Assembly (NCBI GenBank): GCA_918807975.1
Contig: OU964923.1
Coordinates: forward strand, 6,200,001-6,264,000
Reading direction: 5' to 3'
Length of the DNA: 64,000 nt
Source of the DNA: Aplidium turbinatum
Taxonomy: Eukaryota > Chordata > Ascidiacea > Aplousobranchia > Polyclinidae
The position numbers and the translations under genes were made by a program. The notes beneath the pieces are model-generated. The model saw nothing but the letters and a program-made list of their open reading frames with translations, did not search any database and had not been told where the DNA came from. Within the stretch, counting starts at the first letter, position 1; each line of letters opens with the position of its first letter. Of this stretch, positions 42,585-53,649 are shown piece by piece.

Positions 42585-43899
42585 GAAGCGTTTAGAACGA
42601 AAAGTGACTAAGTCACATTTTCACTCGAATTGAGTTAAGTACAAAAACGTATTGCTTTCATTGTCCTTTGTCACCAGACACAAAAATATTTTGGTATAAA
42701 GGTTGCTAAGCCATCATTTTCGAATACAGGTTTTGAGCGGAAAGATAATTTTTTTTTCTAAAAGTAGCTAAGTCCGTTCTGACCAATAGCGTCGAGTCAT
42801 TTAACCACGTGACATGATTTTTATTTTGCTTTTTGATCGGGTTCCATTTTAGAGGATATAAAGTCATTAGCTGGTTACCGGTTATTTAGACTGGGACACT
42901 GCCTCTGGTTTAGGTAGGGTAGGTGAAGGATTAGGATCATTGGTAGTGTTAAAAACGGCAGTGTTTTTATCAGCTTTTTATTGTAGATATTTTGCAAGTA
43001 AGGATCAAATACCAGTAGTATTTATAGGCCTACTGCTTTCGAATCAAATTCAGCAGTCCACAGGTCCAGTTTGCAAGAAGTTTAGCAGTGCAGACTTCAA
43101 TATTCATTGGACATAATTAGGCTATTTGATGGAGTGTTGGTGTCAGCAGATAACGAAATGAAGTAGCCTACACTTAACCTAAGATTAAGTAGCCTATTAG
43201 ATTGGACTATTATTTTTATAACTTATTCTGTAAAGGTCCTAGCCTATCTACCAGTCTTCTTTAGTTCTATACTACACTACTAATGAAGAGAAGAAGGTTT
43301 TGAGAGTGTACCCAATTATTATTATGTAGTCTAGTAGGCCTAACCCAATTATTATTCTACTGTACATTGCCAATGAAGGTGGGCAAGTCTCTGTACTTTA
43401 CCTGTTTTTCACCCCATTAATTACCAGTAACAGTTATTATGTGCTACCAGCCTAATTTTTTCAAGATATTTCTAACCCAAAATAATTCTTTGCAGATTAT
43501 TCCAATGTCATATTAGGACGAGGTTTGAAGAAATATACTTAAATAGCTTACTTTACAGTAGTATCTGGAGTAAGAGATGGCAAATTCTGTTAGACCTATA
43601 GAACACTTAAAAGTGCTTAAGTCCATCATTTGTGTCTAAAAGTGCCTAAGTCCACCAATTTTGAAGAAAAGTGCATAAGTCCAAAAAAGAATATTATCAA
43701 TATTTTTTGATAAGTTCAACTAAAAAATCAATTAATAGTGCAATCAGAACTAGGTTGGGGTTGTAGACACTGACATATGGTAAAAACAAAAAAATCTTTT
43801 AAATCTTGATTTTACAATGCAATTGAAAACTGTAGGCTACATGTCAATATCTCCTTACTAGTATTTTGTGACTTAGTCACTTTTCGTTCTAAACGCTTC
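42585..43899. mobile_element. Non-autonomous AATT-target element
   Basis: AATT flanks both tips (42581-42584, 43900-43903). Tips GAAGCGTTTAGAACGAAAAG and the complement are like those of the 3.25-kb element at 17236-20487 (GAAGCCCTTAGTGTAAAAAG). Sub-terminal AAGTGACTAAGTCA and variants (AAGTGCTTAAGTCC, AAGTGCCTAAGTCC, AAGTGCATAAGTCC) repeat near 43600-43690. It has no coding capacity. The paralogous empty site near 53385 has a single AATT. Confidence 0.85.
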
Positions 43900-45100
43900 A
43901 ATTAGCCTACGTATTATCTTTAAGTACGTTATCTAATTTGCTCTTGTTAATTGAATACAAATTTTCCATTATAGGTTAAGTTAAGTAGCCTACAGCATTT
44001 CACGGAGAGGCCTGGGAGTATTGGAGGGGCGAGCCTGACCGGAAGGTAGGCTACGGGGGGCGGTTAACGCAACTCTGCCTAGAGACTGTAGAGTTAGACC
44101 AACGTTTCTCAAACTGTATGATAACAGTAATTTTTATTTTCATTTGGTATAGAAATTCAAAAGTGGTTGATTATCACGCTTGTTAGAAGAAGATTCTAAG
44201 ATAACTTTTTTTTTTAATGAGTTACCAGTTTTATTATTAAATTAAAATTCATTAAAATGTTGATAAGCTATTGCGTGATTAGGCTATTGGATATCGAGCT
44301 TTAACAGTATTTTTATTATTTAGTATTTTTTTGTATTTAAAATTAGCAGTAATTTTATTTTATGTTTTTAAATAAGAAAAAAACATTAAACAGACTAAAA
44401 TTAGTGGGCTTTTAAACAATCTTGCTTCTCCCACCAGGGAGCAGCCTACGGGGCGGTTAACTCAACACCTTGGGGGTAGGCTACTGCAAAATTTGAAGAA
44501 CTTTAACGTTGTCTGAATATCAGTTCTATTCCATTCTGTTCAAGACGTTAAACTGTATTACTTCTGTTACAAAGTAAGTTTCGTTCAAAACAGTAAAACA
44601 AAAATATAATTGTCTGTTTTTGTTACGTCATGAAATGCAACACCAACGTTGTTTTCAATCGACGCCTGAGCTGTCCGTAATGTTGCGCGTTGCTCTTGTC
44701 GCTAAGTTCAGGGCTTTATAGAAAAAATTACATTTCGAAGGCCAATTCAGATGCCATTCTTCCATTGGATCAACATCTTTAAAAAAATCTGACTTTGTGG
44801 AACGGAAATATACACGCAAGTCTTAAAACTTTACCACAGTCTCATTACCAATACACAAGTTGTGTTTGTTTAGCTGGTTATACATTAACTCCTCTCCAAG
44901 TAAACGTATATGAATCTATATTAGCCTATTTGTAAACATGTAAGTTTAATACGAAGTAAAAGCCAGGGGCTACGGAAGGCGGTTAACAAGGCCCTGAATA
45001 CGAACATACAACATCTGAAACGTAGGCTACCGCAAAATATTGAAGAACTTTAGTGTTGTCTGAATATCAATTCTTCTCTATTCTGTTTAAGACGTAAAAG

Positions 45101-46454
45101 CAGGGATGGCGGAACCACGTGGGCCTCGTGGGCCTGGGCCCACCTACTTTATTTTCTGGGTGGGCCTGGCCCACCCACTTTTGAAAGCCAAATTTCTTTG
45201 AAAAGGTAGCGAAAACGGCATATCAGCGAGGGAGTTCAAAAAAAAAGTCTTCATTCATTTGATACACAGTAGTTTGATTATCTTTGATAGCTCAATGATG
45301 AAATCCAATCTTCAAACTTTTCTGTTGAGTCCATTGTTGATGTGCAGCACGTGTAGGTGTGGTTGCGTGTGACTCGTAGAGCAATCTATCAATCAATATA
45401 ATTATTCTCTATGCTCTCTATGGTTAGAACAGTGATATCATTAGCCTGCATATGCACGTACTGTATAATGCTGCATATTATGACTCCCAGGTGGTATTGT
45501 AACTGTGTGTGTATTGTTGCTTTTTGATTTGTGTGCACATCGCCATATTTTGTACAGTGCTATAGAGCAATTCAACAATTTTGTAAATTTTTTTGACCAA
45601 ATCCGGCCAAAACTGGAAAATTTTGCCTGTTGGCACGAAAGGCAATTATGAAAACGCAATGTGTAAACCAGGAATCGGCAAACTTTTTCTAACAGCGGGC
45701 CAAAGCCAAACTTTACATGGTCTTGGCGGCCGTAGCCTATTAATACCAGTTTTGATATATTCAGAGGCATGATTTCAAGGTGTTGACGTAGTCTAATGCC
45801 TTCAGAATATCGGCTAGTGATATCCTTGACGGGAGTTAGCTGAACAAATTCTTAAACATCAAAATCTTTGTTTACTGCATGCACAAATACTGCCAGCTCA
45901 GCTGTAGGGTTATCTGTCGTGTCTGTGCTCTCATATATTGCCATTGCGAAGAACTGTAGATATACAATAACTTTTTGCTAGATGTTACGTTCTCCGATAT
46001 CTCTTCTTTTCGTCGAGTTACGTTTCTTGTTGAAAGACTTAGGCCTATATCTGAAAAGTAGTTTGTTTTTTTCTTTGGACATATGTTTTCAATAACATCC
46101 ATCTTACACCTTTTCCCAAATTAATAAAACCAAGCAACCACACGGCATTTAACACTATATATTAAACTGAACATAAACTATAAACTACGAACGTTTACGG
46201 CCATACACATGTTAGCCTTTTTCAAGTAACGAAAAAATAACTGATTTTAGATCTACAATGAAATAAATAACTGATCTATACAATGAATTGAAAACGAAAT
46301 GCATAAAAATGAAACGGCATAGCAGAGTAGAAAGGCACATCACATGGCTGCGAGCTAAACACGATTTTCCCAAATTCTTTTCCCGAATGTTGGATTGACT
46401 TTGACTGCTGCGCCTGTGGGCCCACCTACTTTTAAAATGGTTCCTCCATCCCTG
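45101..46454 (-). mobile_element. hAT element, 1.35 kb
   Basis: Tips CAGGGATGGCGGAACCACGT and the complement of CAGGGATGGAGGAACC, with perfect 8-bp TSD CGTAAAAG (45093-45100, 46455-46462). GGCCCACCTACTTTT lies just inside both tips. It includes part of a second, ZBED-type hAT. Confidence 0.9.
45660..46110 (-). pseudogene. Charlie/ZBED-type hAT fragment
   Basis: GGAATCGGCAAACTTTTTCT with a following GGGCCAAAGCC is the classic Charlie-type hAT end. Upstream on the minus strand is AIYESTDTTDNPTAELAVFV, then HAVNKDFDV and QLTPVKDITS, the 'DESTD.TD.AQLAVF.RGV…F' motif block of ZBED5/GTF2IRD2-like hAT transposases. Frame is broken and most of the gene is missing. Confidence 0.7.
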
Positions 46455-46971
46455 CGTAAAAGCGTACTAATTGTACTACACAGCAAATTTCGTCCAAAAC
46501 AATAAAATATAAATAAATTAATGCTTTATATATGAAATTCAAAACTATACTAACCAAGCATAGCGTCTAAGGGTTACGAGGGCACGTGCCTCCCAAACAT
46601 TTTGAAGTTACAGTAAAAGTTATGACTATTATTTGAAAAAAAAGTTTTGTTTTGCATTAATGCGTTGAAGCATTATGTGTTTTTTCAAAACTTGCTACTT
46701 CAAGCACTTTCAGCTAAAAAATTTTGAAACATTTTAATCCAAATGTAGGACATTTTTTTTGTTATTGTATCGCATTACCAATAGTCTAACAATTGCACTT
46801 GTCCTTTTTTAAAAATTTATTGTGGATTGTTCAATCTTTAACTAGGCTGAACTCATGTACGAGTTCACAGCTGCCGCCTTTTTTGAATTCTTGCAACATA
46901 CTTGGGTAGCCTACGTGTTTTCTGCTGGAGGCATTCTCTTTTGTTTGTTTTTGTCTTTGTTTGAGTCTAGA

Positions 46972-47340
46972 CTAGGGGCCACCAAACTAAAGCCCGCGGG
47001 CCAAATGCAACTTGCGATCGAAGTTCGCCTTCCTGCCGGCCGCGCGATGTAAAAAAATGTAGCACAGCATTGAATAAATATTCAATTAAAAGCTACCACT
47101 GTGTAAAATGCTAAATATTTAAATTGTCGTATTATTTTCTTAGTTGTTATGAAAACTTTTTCAAAAAAGCTTTTCCTAAAAGGTTTTGTGCATGTGACTT
47201 TGAGAGTTTGTGACAAAATAATGAGTTTGCTTCGTAACAACCCAATCGTCTCCTATCTATCGAACAAAGCTGCTATTCGACCGCAAACATTCTGCTTACA
47301 GGCATCTGGCCCTTTCTCAAAAAAGTTTGGTGACCCCTAT
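46972..47340. mobile_element. Charlie-like hAT MITE
   Basis: Tips CTAGGGGCCACCAAACTAAA and the complement of ATAGGGGTCACCAAACTTTT, with TSDs AGTCTAGA and AGTCTAAA (7 of 8). GCCCGCGGGCCAAATGC follows the left tip. Non-coding, 369 bp. Confidence 0.8.
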
Positions 47341-47348
47341 AGTCTAAA

Positions 47349-47659
47349 CTGATGAGTTTCCAAGCTCACCTTTGAGTTTTGTTGTTTTACGCTTGCGGCA
47401 GATCACGTGTGAGTTTGTCGATGATTTGCTGAAATGTTAGGTGTGGCACCTTGTGAAAGTTAAAACTTTATTGCTTCATTAGTGTGCAGCAGATTTCCAT
47501 TCTAACTGCATTAAATAAAATTTGCCGAGAGGATAATTTGGGCCCTGTATCAATGAGATCTCCGTGTCCCAAATCAAGACACTTCTGAGAAAAATGCACC
47601 ATTTCTAAAAAATACTCGGTGTTTTTTCAAGTTACCGGGCCTCTTTGAAAGGTTACAGG
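47349..47659. other. No gene seen
   Basis: Short AT-rich stretch between two hATs; nothing recognised. Confidence 0.4.
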
Positions 47660-49130
47660 CAGAGCCTGATTAAGGCTTACGGGGGACCGAGACACAGCTA
47701 AGTTTAGGGGCCCCTATTCAGGGCCTCTGAGAGAAATTCTCACTAGGGGTACGAAGAGTCATTCCGGGCCCCCTACTCACTCCGGACCCCCCTTTGTTAT
47801 GGGCAAAACGCGTGATGTTTGCTGAGGCGTGTTGCACAGTGCACACCATACAACATGTTACTGCAGAATTGGAAATCTGTGCGCAATAATAGTATCAGGC
47901 TGCACTGCAATAAAAACTATTATTTAGGCTAGTGTTTAGTGTTGTGCATATCATATGATCTGCCCCTTGCCAATTTGTGTATCCTCCATTGAATTCGTGT
48001 GTCAGTTGTTGATGGTGCTGTTGAGAGGTGTCGCTTGTACAGCTTTAATTAATGTAAAATTTTCATATTCATTTATTTATTTTTCTTAGATGTAGCCTAT
48101 AATTATTCCTGATGAGGACACTATGTGGTGTCGAAAACGTTGGATTTAGTAGTTCTTTATTGTTTTTTTTTGTTTGTTTAATAAAAAATGTTAAATCCGT
48201 TAACGTTACTGAGTGTTATATGTATCTGGTACAACAATAACCTTTCTTTATTAACTTTTGCATTCACCACATGCTTAGCAGAGGTGAACGAAGTCACTTT
48301 TTTTTTACTCCGGCTGCGCTCCTGCTCAGAAATTCATTTTGAAGTGAAATAAGCGTGAAACTACCTTTTTCTAATAGTTTTTTAAAAAACACACAAAAAA
48401 GCCCAAAAATACCCGGTTTTTAAAAAAAACTAACGGGTTGGGCTTTTTAAAAAAAACCCCGGGTTTTTCTTAACTCTGCTTTTGCTACACTATGCCCCCC
48501 GGACAGGAGAATAACAAACAATCTATAATTTAGTTTAGAGTGTTTTAACAAAATATTTTTTCACGTAAAGCATTAAATTACGACTTTATTGGGCCCCTAA
48601 TTTGCGCGCAATGCATTCAATTAATTTTTTTGCTTTTTTCTGCATTACGGGCCCCCCGGGACTCAGTGCCGGATTAACCAAGTGCGGGGCCTGTAGCAGA
48701 TTGATTTGATGTACAGATAATGATTTGGAAGTAATTGAATATTTTATAGACTCGATATTTTTTATTATAGTGTAGCCGCTCTTGCCCCATCGTGTTTCGC
48801 AGATAGGCTAGCTTTTAATCAACTTCAATTTTGAAAATGATCTCTCTCTAGTACAATTAGTTTGTTTGTTTATCTTTATCCTGCATTGCGGGAAAGCGGA
48901 CTTGAGCGCTATGCATCGGTGTACGCCTTCCGACATACACCTGACCCACGCTGCAGCCGACGACAATGTCTGTTTCCGGTTGTCTACTCTACTTATGACA
49001 TAATTCGGTACTACCCATTACTCGAAATCGATCACTGGCTAGAGGCAATTATCGTAAAATTTCTTGCCCAGAGAAACAACAGCAAGTGCGGGTTACCATC
49101 ATACATAGATAAATGCGGGCTCGGGTTCCA

Positions 49131-49396
49131 AATAGCGACTGTCAGAACAGCGACTGTCAATAGAGCGACCACACGACAGCGATTAATTAAAAACAGCGAC
49201 TGTCAATAGAGCGACTACACGACAGCGATTCATCAAGAACTCGATTAATTAAAAACAGCGACCTCGAAATTTGGCCTCCAAGTCAAAACCTGCTGACTGG
49301 CATGATATAAATCCAAAAATTATGAAGTCGCTATTATGAAGTCGCTATTATGAAGTCGCCATTATGACAGTCGCTGTTTTGACAGTCGCTATCCGG
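49131..49396. mobile_element. Foldback MITE built from GCGACTGTCA-type repeats
   Basis: Both ends are arrays of ~12-20 bp units: ATAGCGACTGTCAgAACAGC on the left, and GACAGTCGCTgTTTTGACAG / CTATTATGAAGTCG on the right, in inverted orientation. In the middle CGACAGCGATT and TTAATTAAAAACAGCGAC are repeated directly. The whole unit can fold into a hairpin. TSD not found. Confidence 0.7.
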
Positions 49397-49606
49397 CCTG
49401 GATGCCATAAATGCGTAACAAATTGTCAATGTTAGGAAACGTGGTGTCAGTATCGTTTTCTTTAATCGAAGTGAAATAGTTGAGTTCTGGAGAGGAGCAA
49501 TCAATAGCTTTGTGCTTTACGAATTGGTGTATGCCATGCGACGTTGCTCCAGCGCAGATTGTAGGCTGTCCATACTGCAAGGAAAACTTCCACCGGGAAT
49601 CTGTCT

Positions 49607-49985
49607 TTAGTTCTTCTTCGGCGTATGAGCTGTTCTTCCGGACTATATGTTTGGGCATGATGTCATCAGCCACTCGACAGTTTCGTCATCCAGGGCCTTC
49701 AGTCCAAGCGTTCCATGTGGTGGTTGATGGATTGGGCAGTCATGGACGACATGATCTACTGTTTGGTCTGTGGCGCCACACTCGCATCCCGGTGACAGAG
49801 CCAGGCCCCATCTGCACATGCCTGAACGAAAGCGACCGACGCCGGTTCGTAGGCGGTTAAGCCGGACCCACGCAAGTCTTGCAAGGGACATTCCCGGAGG
49901 GTGGGGATCGACGTCGGGTAGGAAATCACGGAGTCGGGAGGTGTCTTTAGTTGATATCCATTGTTTCTGAAACTGAACGGCCACT
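49607..49985 (-). pseudogene. LINE C-terminal fragment with 3' tail
   Basis: Reads LARLAWVRLNRLRTGVGRFR, MCRWGLALSPGCECGATDQT, VDHVVHDCPIH. The Cys/His knuckle (C-x-C…H…H…C) closes Jockey-type LINE polymerases. It ends with CATACGCCGAAGAAGAA, like the AAG-rich 3' tail of the LINE at 61938. 5'-truncated copy. Confidence 0.75.
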
Positions 49986-49989
49986 GCCT

Positions 49990-50600
49990 ACATTCTCATC
50001 GTGCATTCGATTTTGGACAATTCTTTTTGTGCTTGTTGGTCAGTAATCCGGCACTTGAGTCAGCTTCTGCGCCTCTGACTCAAACTTAGCGAATTGTTCT
50101 CTAAAAATCTGTAGGGATCCTGCCAACGAGGCACACAACGCTGAAGCAATGTTGAGATTTTGCCGCTTTGTTTGAAGAGAGGCTTGACTTGCCTGGAAGC
50201 GATCAGGTAAGCTATTCCAAAAAACCACTAAGATTCTTATTTCGAGCAACTCCATTTTCTCGAGGAGTCCATTTGCTTGCTGTCGACACTCTGCCTTTTG
50301 CACTTGGTCATTTGCAAGTTTCTCCAGTGCCTCCTTTTTGAAAAGAAAACGTTCTTTAATTTCCTTAATGGCATCAGCTCTTCGGGACCATCGTGTTTCA
50401 GAGAGTTTCGTTAGCACTCCACCACCTGAACACTCCAGAACGGACCACCGGTGTGTTGAAGCAGCAAAGAATAGCCAACATAGATATTTTCAACGAAGTT
50501 TAAGAACTGAACTGTTTCTGGACACGATTGTGCAGCGCATACACCAACTAAATTGAACAAATGAGCATATAGCATGGAACATATTCTGCAACAGCACAAT
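49990..50600 (-). pseudogene. hAT transposase middle part
   Basis: Reads YAHLFNLVGVCAAQSCPETV then, after a break near 50410, TKLSETRWSRRADAIKEIKE, FWNSLPDRFQASQASLQTKR and REQFAKFESEAQKL. This is the central part of ZMYM1-like hAT transposases ('C..H.LNLVGV.AA', 'LS.TRW..R..A'). The ends of the gene are lost. Confidence 0.75.
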
Positions 50601-51868
50601 TTTTTTTGACAAGTAGGCTACCTGTAAGCCTATCCGTTGTATTTCCCGCTCATGTTGGACGCGTTGTAATAACTCTGTCCAAGGCAATCGGCAAGACTGA
50701 TAGGCTACTCTTCTCACTGGTGTACAGTAGCCTACAATCGAATAATCTTTCAAACAACTAGTAGCCTATCGTGGGTTCGTGACACTCGATCAGTCAGTTG
50801 CCTCCAGCGGCAATTACCGGTTTTTAAAGTTTACAATAATTAGGAAAGGATAAGACGTTGGGACTAAGTAATTTAATCCTACAACTATAATATTCTCCCA
50901 TGCCATTCCAGTTTGCAAGCCAAAAATTACTTACCAACTATGTTCGACAGTTTTTTGCAAAAAAAGATGTTTTGCTCACCAAGCGCGGGGCCTTGCGAAG
51001 CGCGGGCCCGTAGCAGCTGCTACATCTGCTATTATAGTTAATCCAGCACTGCCGGGACTAAAGAATAACAACTTTTATGCTTGAATCTAGTCGTTTAGGA
51101 TGATTTTAACCAAACATTTTTGCGCGTAAACTATAAAACCACAATTTCGGGCCCCCCAACTATCACAGTCCTGGGCCATCAAAGGTACGCCGTACCCTCC
51201 GTACCCCCCTCTCATAGGCCTTGCCCCTATTGGCAATCGCTTTCGATGCAGATCAGGAGTGCTCAACTGTTACTGCAAAATCGTTACACAATTTGAAATT
51301 GTTACAAGTGCTGTGCTGTGCTGTAGCCTATTATAGCACACAATCACTAATTATTGGTGGTTGGTCAATTCTTGGTCGTTGGTTTGAATCTTCATCCTCG
51401 GCTTACTCAGTCTGAGAATGCAGATTCAAACCAACAGTAGTTGTTTTTCAATCTCAGTGGCGAACCCTTTTTATTCAATGAAGTAGTGTGCCTGCCTCTG
51501 CACACTAGTGTGTATGAATGTGTAGTTAGATTTACTGTGATGGGGTGGTGGCTGACTAGATGACTGCTTATGGTCTTTCGCTACCATCCTGATTGCGCCA
51601 TAATCTAACCAACAGTTGTACAATGCATTGTTTTGACAATTACATTTTACTCTGATTATTTGTTAATATATGGCGCTGTTAAAACAAAATAAATTGACTT
51701 GACTTGACTTACCCAAAAATAACAACTGTGCAGTGTGCACACACTGGCACAACAACTTTCACTACCTACGCCTACGGTACTAATGTAAAAAAATGGAGGC
51801 CCCCAAAACCAGGGGGCCTGAGGCCTGTGCCTCGTGTGCCTCATGGTTAATCGGGCCCTGGTTACAGG

Positions 51869-52979
51869 CCCCTATACCATCCCGGGCTCGGATCCAAAAG
51901 TGCCATCTAGACCCGCTGTCAACGGTAGCCTACTAGGCTACCGTTTTAGTTGCGTGGCCTATTTCTTCTATCAGTGGGCTCTCCCATCTATCTATGAGAA
52001 AAGGAGCAAACTGGTTGGAGCGTCTGGTCAATGTAATCCAAAAATAAAGAACCCAAGGTATAGGTACTAAACTCACCTCAAGTTTAGCAAATGTAGCCCC
52101 TACTTGTAAAACTAAACTGTTTTCTTTTTCAGTGCTATAAGTTATTATTGATTGTCGCACTGAAAATGAAAATAATAGCATTGCAGTTGAAAACACTTTA
52201 GTTTTCGAAAAACTTACTTAGCACGAGGTTGGTGTTTACAATTAAGCTGATAAATTTATTGTTAAACGAAGCCACATTTTTAGAGATAGATTATAATTAC
52301 AAACCGACGACCGACCCCTTTGACAAACTCTTAGTTACGCTACACGGTGGTTTACAATAGAATGGAACGAATGAGGCTAGTAATTGACGCTATGCTCACA
52401 TTGATTGACACCGATATGCTGTATATGTCAACAACCTCATTGCTGTGCTGCTTTCAAGCATGGCTAGCTTTTGTTTGAAGTTGCTGCTTCAATTTTATTT
52501 GGTTGAGTACAGCTGGGTAACAATTGAAGTCTGTAATTGTAACTCTGAAAGACAACGAAACGTTCACGTGTTCTGTCTTTGCAACAATGTTGTCCAGGAC
52601 CTGCATCTCCTATGTCCGCACTGAAAAGTTTTTGCAGGCATAAAAACACGAGAAATATACGTGTATTACACAAGTTTCCTCAGAATTTTAAGTGTTTTTC
52701 ACGTGTTTTTCACGACCAATGTTTATGGGGATATAACTTTCTGGAAAGGGAGCTGTTAAAAAACCTATCAGATGTTTACATGACTCCGACCAGACTCACA
52801 CCGTTTAATTTTGTCTAAATAACGAAAAACATTTGTCGGCGAACTTAACAACTATGTTTCCTGGTAGTCGATGGTAGGAATGGATTCACAGCCATTGACC
52901 AGCCCATGAGATTGCGCTCGTCAGTATAGCACCACTGATTAATGCCACAGAGTCAGTTAAATGTCGTTTGAACCATTCA
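51869..52979. other. Mostly unassigned sequence with one MITE relic
   Basis: Apart from the palindromic relic at 52035-52245 I recognise nothing; no supported gene. Confidence 0.4.
52035..52245. repeat. Decayed relative of the palindromic MITE at 33887
   Basis: Opens CCAAAAATAAAGAACCCAAG with TACTAAACTCA, and its right arm has TAGTTTTCGAAAAACTTA and GAGGTTGGTGTTT. Layout matches the intact copy, with many differences. Confidence 0.5.
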
Positions 52980-53470
52980 ACCTCATAATCTTGCAGCGTG
53001 CGTGTACAATTCTCTTCTTTCCTGATACAATCGTAGCTAAAAACTGTCATAAACGGCTTTTATGTTATGTGCTGTGTTTTATTTCAGACTATAAATTGAT
53101 TGTTAATATTCTGTACAACGGTTAGTAGCCTACACAATACGTAATAGCAGCGTACGCATACGATGACTGCCATGTTGTGCAACTGCAAAGCAAAGAACTT
53201 ATTGAAAACATAATGTAAATTTGTTGATGATTGTTTGTATTGGAGTTTCTTGCACTAGCAAATTTTTAAATGTTTTTCTACACATTTTGCATACAAACCT
53301 AGCTGTAGTGCCGTTTCCAAAGAATATTGTTCAAAATCTGCAACAGAACTCAATGCACTTAGCCAATGAGTTAATTGCAGCTTTCAATTATGCGTTAATC
53401 ATAAATGGCATCATTTAAATCTCTCTTGTTATTTGAATACAAATTTTCTACTTTGTTCAGATGAGTAATT
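52980..53470 (+). repeat. Duplicated segment, copy B (empty-site copy)
   Basis: Paralogue of 41670-43970 lacking both insertions: it has CTTTCAATTATGCG where copy A holds the AATT element, and TTTTCTACACATTTTGCATAC where copy A holds the hAT MITE. It lies just downstream of the barrel/EF-hand gene. Confidence 0.75.
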
Positions 53471-53649
53471 CTCTAAACTAATTAAATACAATATGAACAG
53501 TTGAAACCAATTTCCACTGAAAACAAAACAAATTTCATTGTAATCAAAATTAAACATTTAAACAAACATAACAACTTCAAAAATATTCATATGAAAATTG
53601 AATTTGCAAATGCAGTTCCACCAATGAAGCGTAACAATTATCCGCGTTT

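Larger units (their letters stand above)
41670..43970 (+). repeat. Duplicated segment, copy A (with two insertions)
   Basis: Outside the two elements it holds, this block matches 52980-53470 along its length. Shared landmarks are GTGCGTGTACA, GAACTTATTGAAAACA, TTGGAGTTTC, CTAGCTGTAG, CCAGTGAGTTAATTACAG / CCAATGAGTTAATTGCAG, and GAATACAAATTTTC. Diverged by substitutions and small indels. Confidence 0.75.
43990..46560 (+). repeat. ~0.5-kb direct repeats, the last split by a hAT
   Basis: GGGCGGTTAACgCAAC-type boxes occur at about 44055, 44452 and 44977. The second and third units share GGCTACtGCAAAATtTGAAG, GTTGTCTGAATATCA and TCTGTTcAAGACGT and then continue (after removal of the hAT) with AAGCAAATTTCGT/AAGTTTCGT. 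Partial and diverged. Confidence 0.55.
48664..51051 (-). mobile_element. hAT element nested inside the 4.2-kb hAT
   Basis: Tips CAGTGCCGGATTAACCAAG and GTTAATCCAGCACTG, with perfect 8-bp TSD CCGGGACT (48656-48663, 51052-51059). Internal GTGCGGGGCC / AGCGCGGGGCC motifs follow the tips. It carries a minus-strand hAT transposase relic, a foldback MITE and a LINE tail. Confidence 0.9.
47660..51860. mobile_element. 4.2-kb hAT element, host of a second hAT
   Basis: Tips CAGAGCCTGATTAAGGC and TTAATCGGGCCCTG, with perfect 8-bp TSD GTTACAGG (47652-47659, 51861-51868). GGGGCCCC/GGGCCCCCC blocks lie inside both ends. Its own coding part is not recognisable. It contains the hAT at 48664-51051. Confidence 0.85.
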
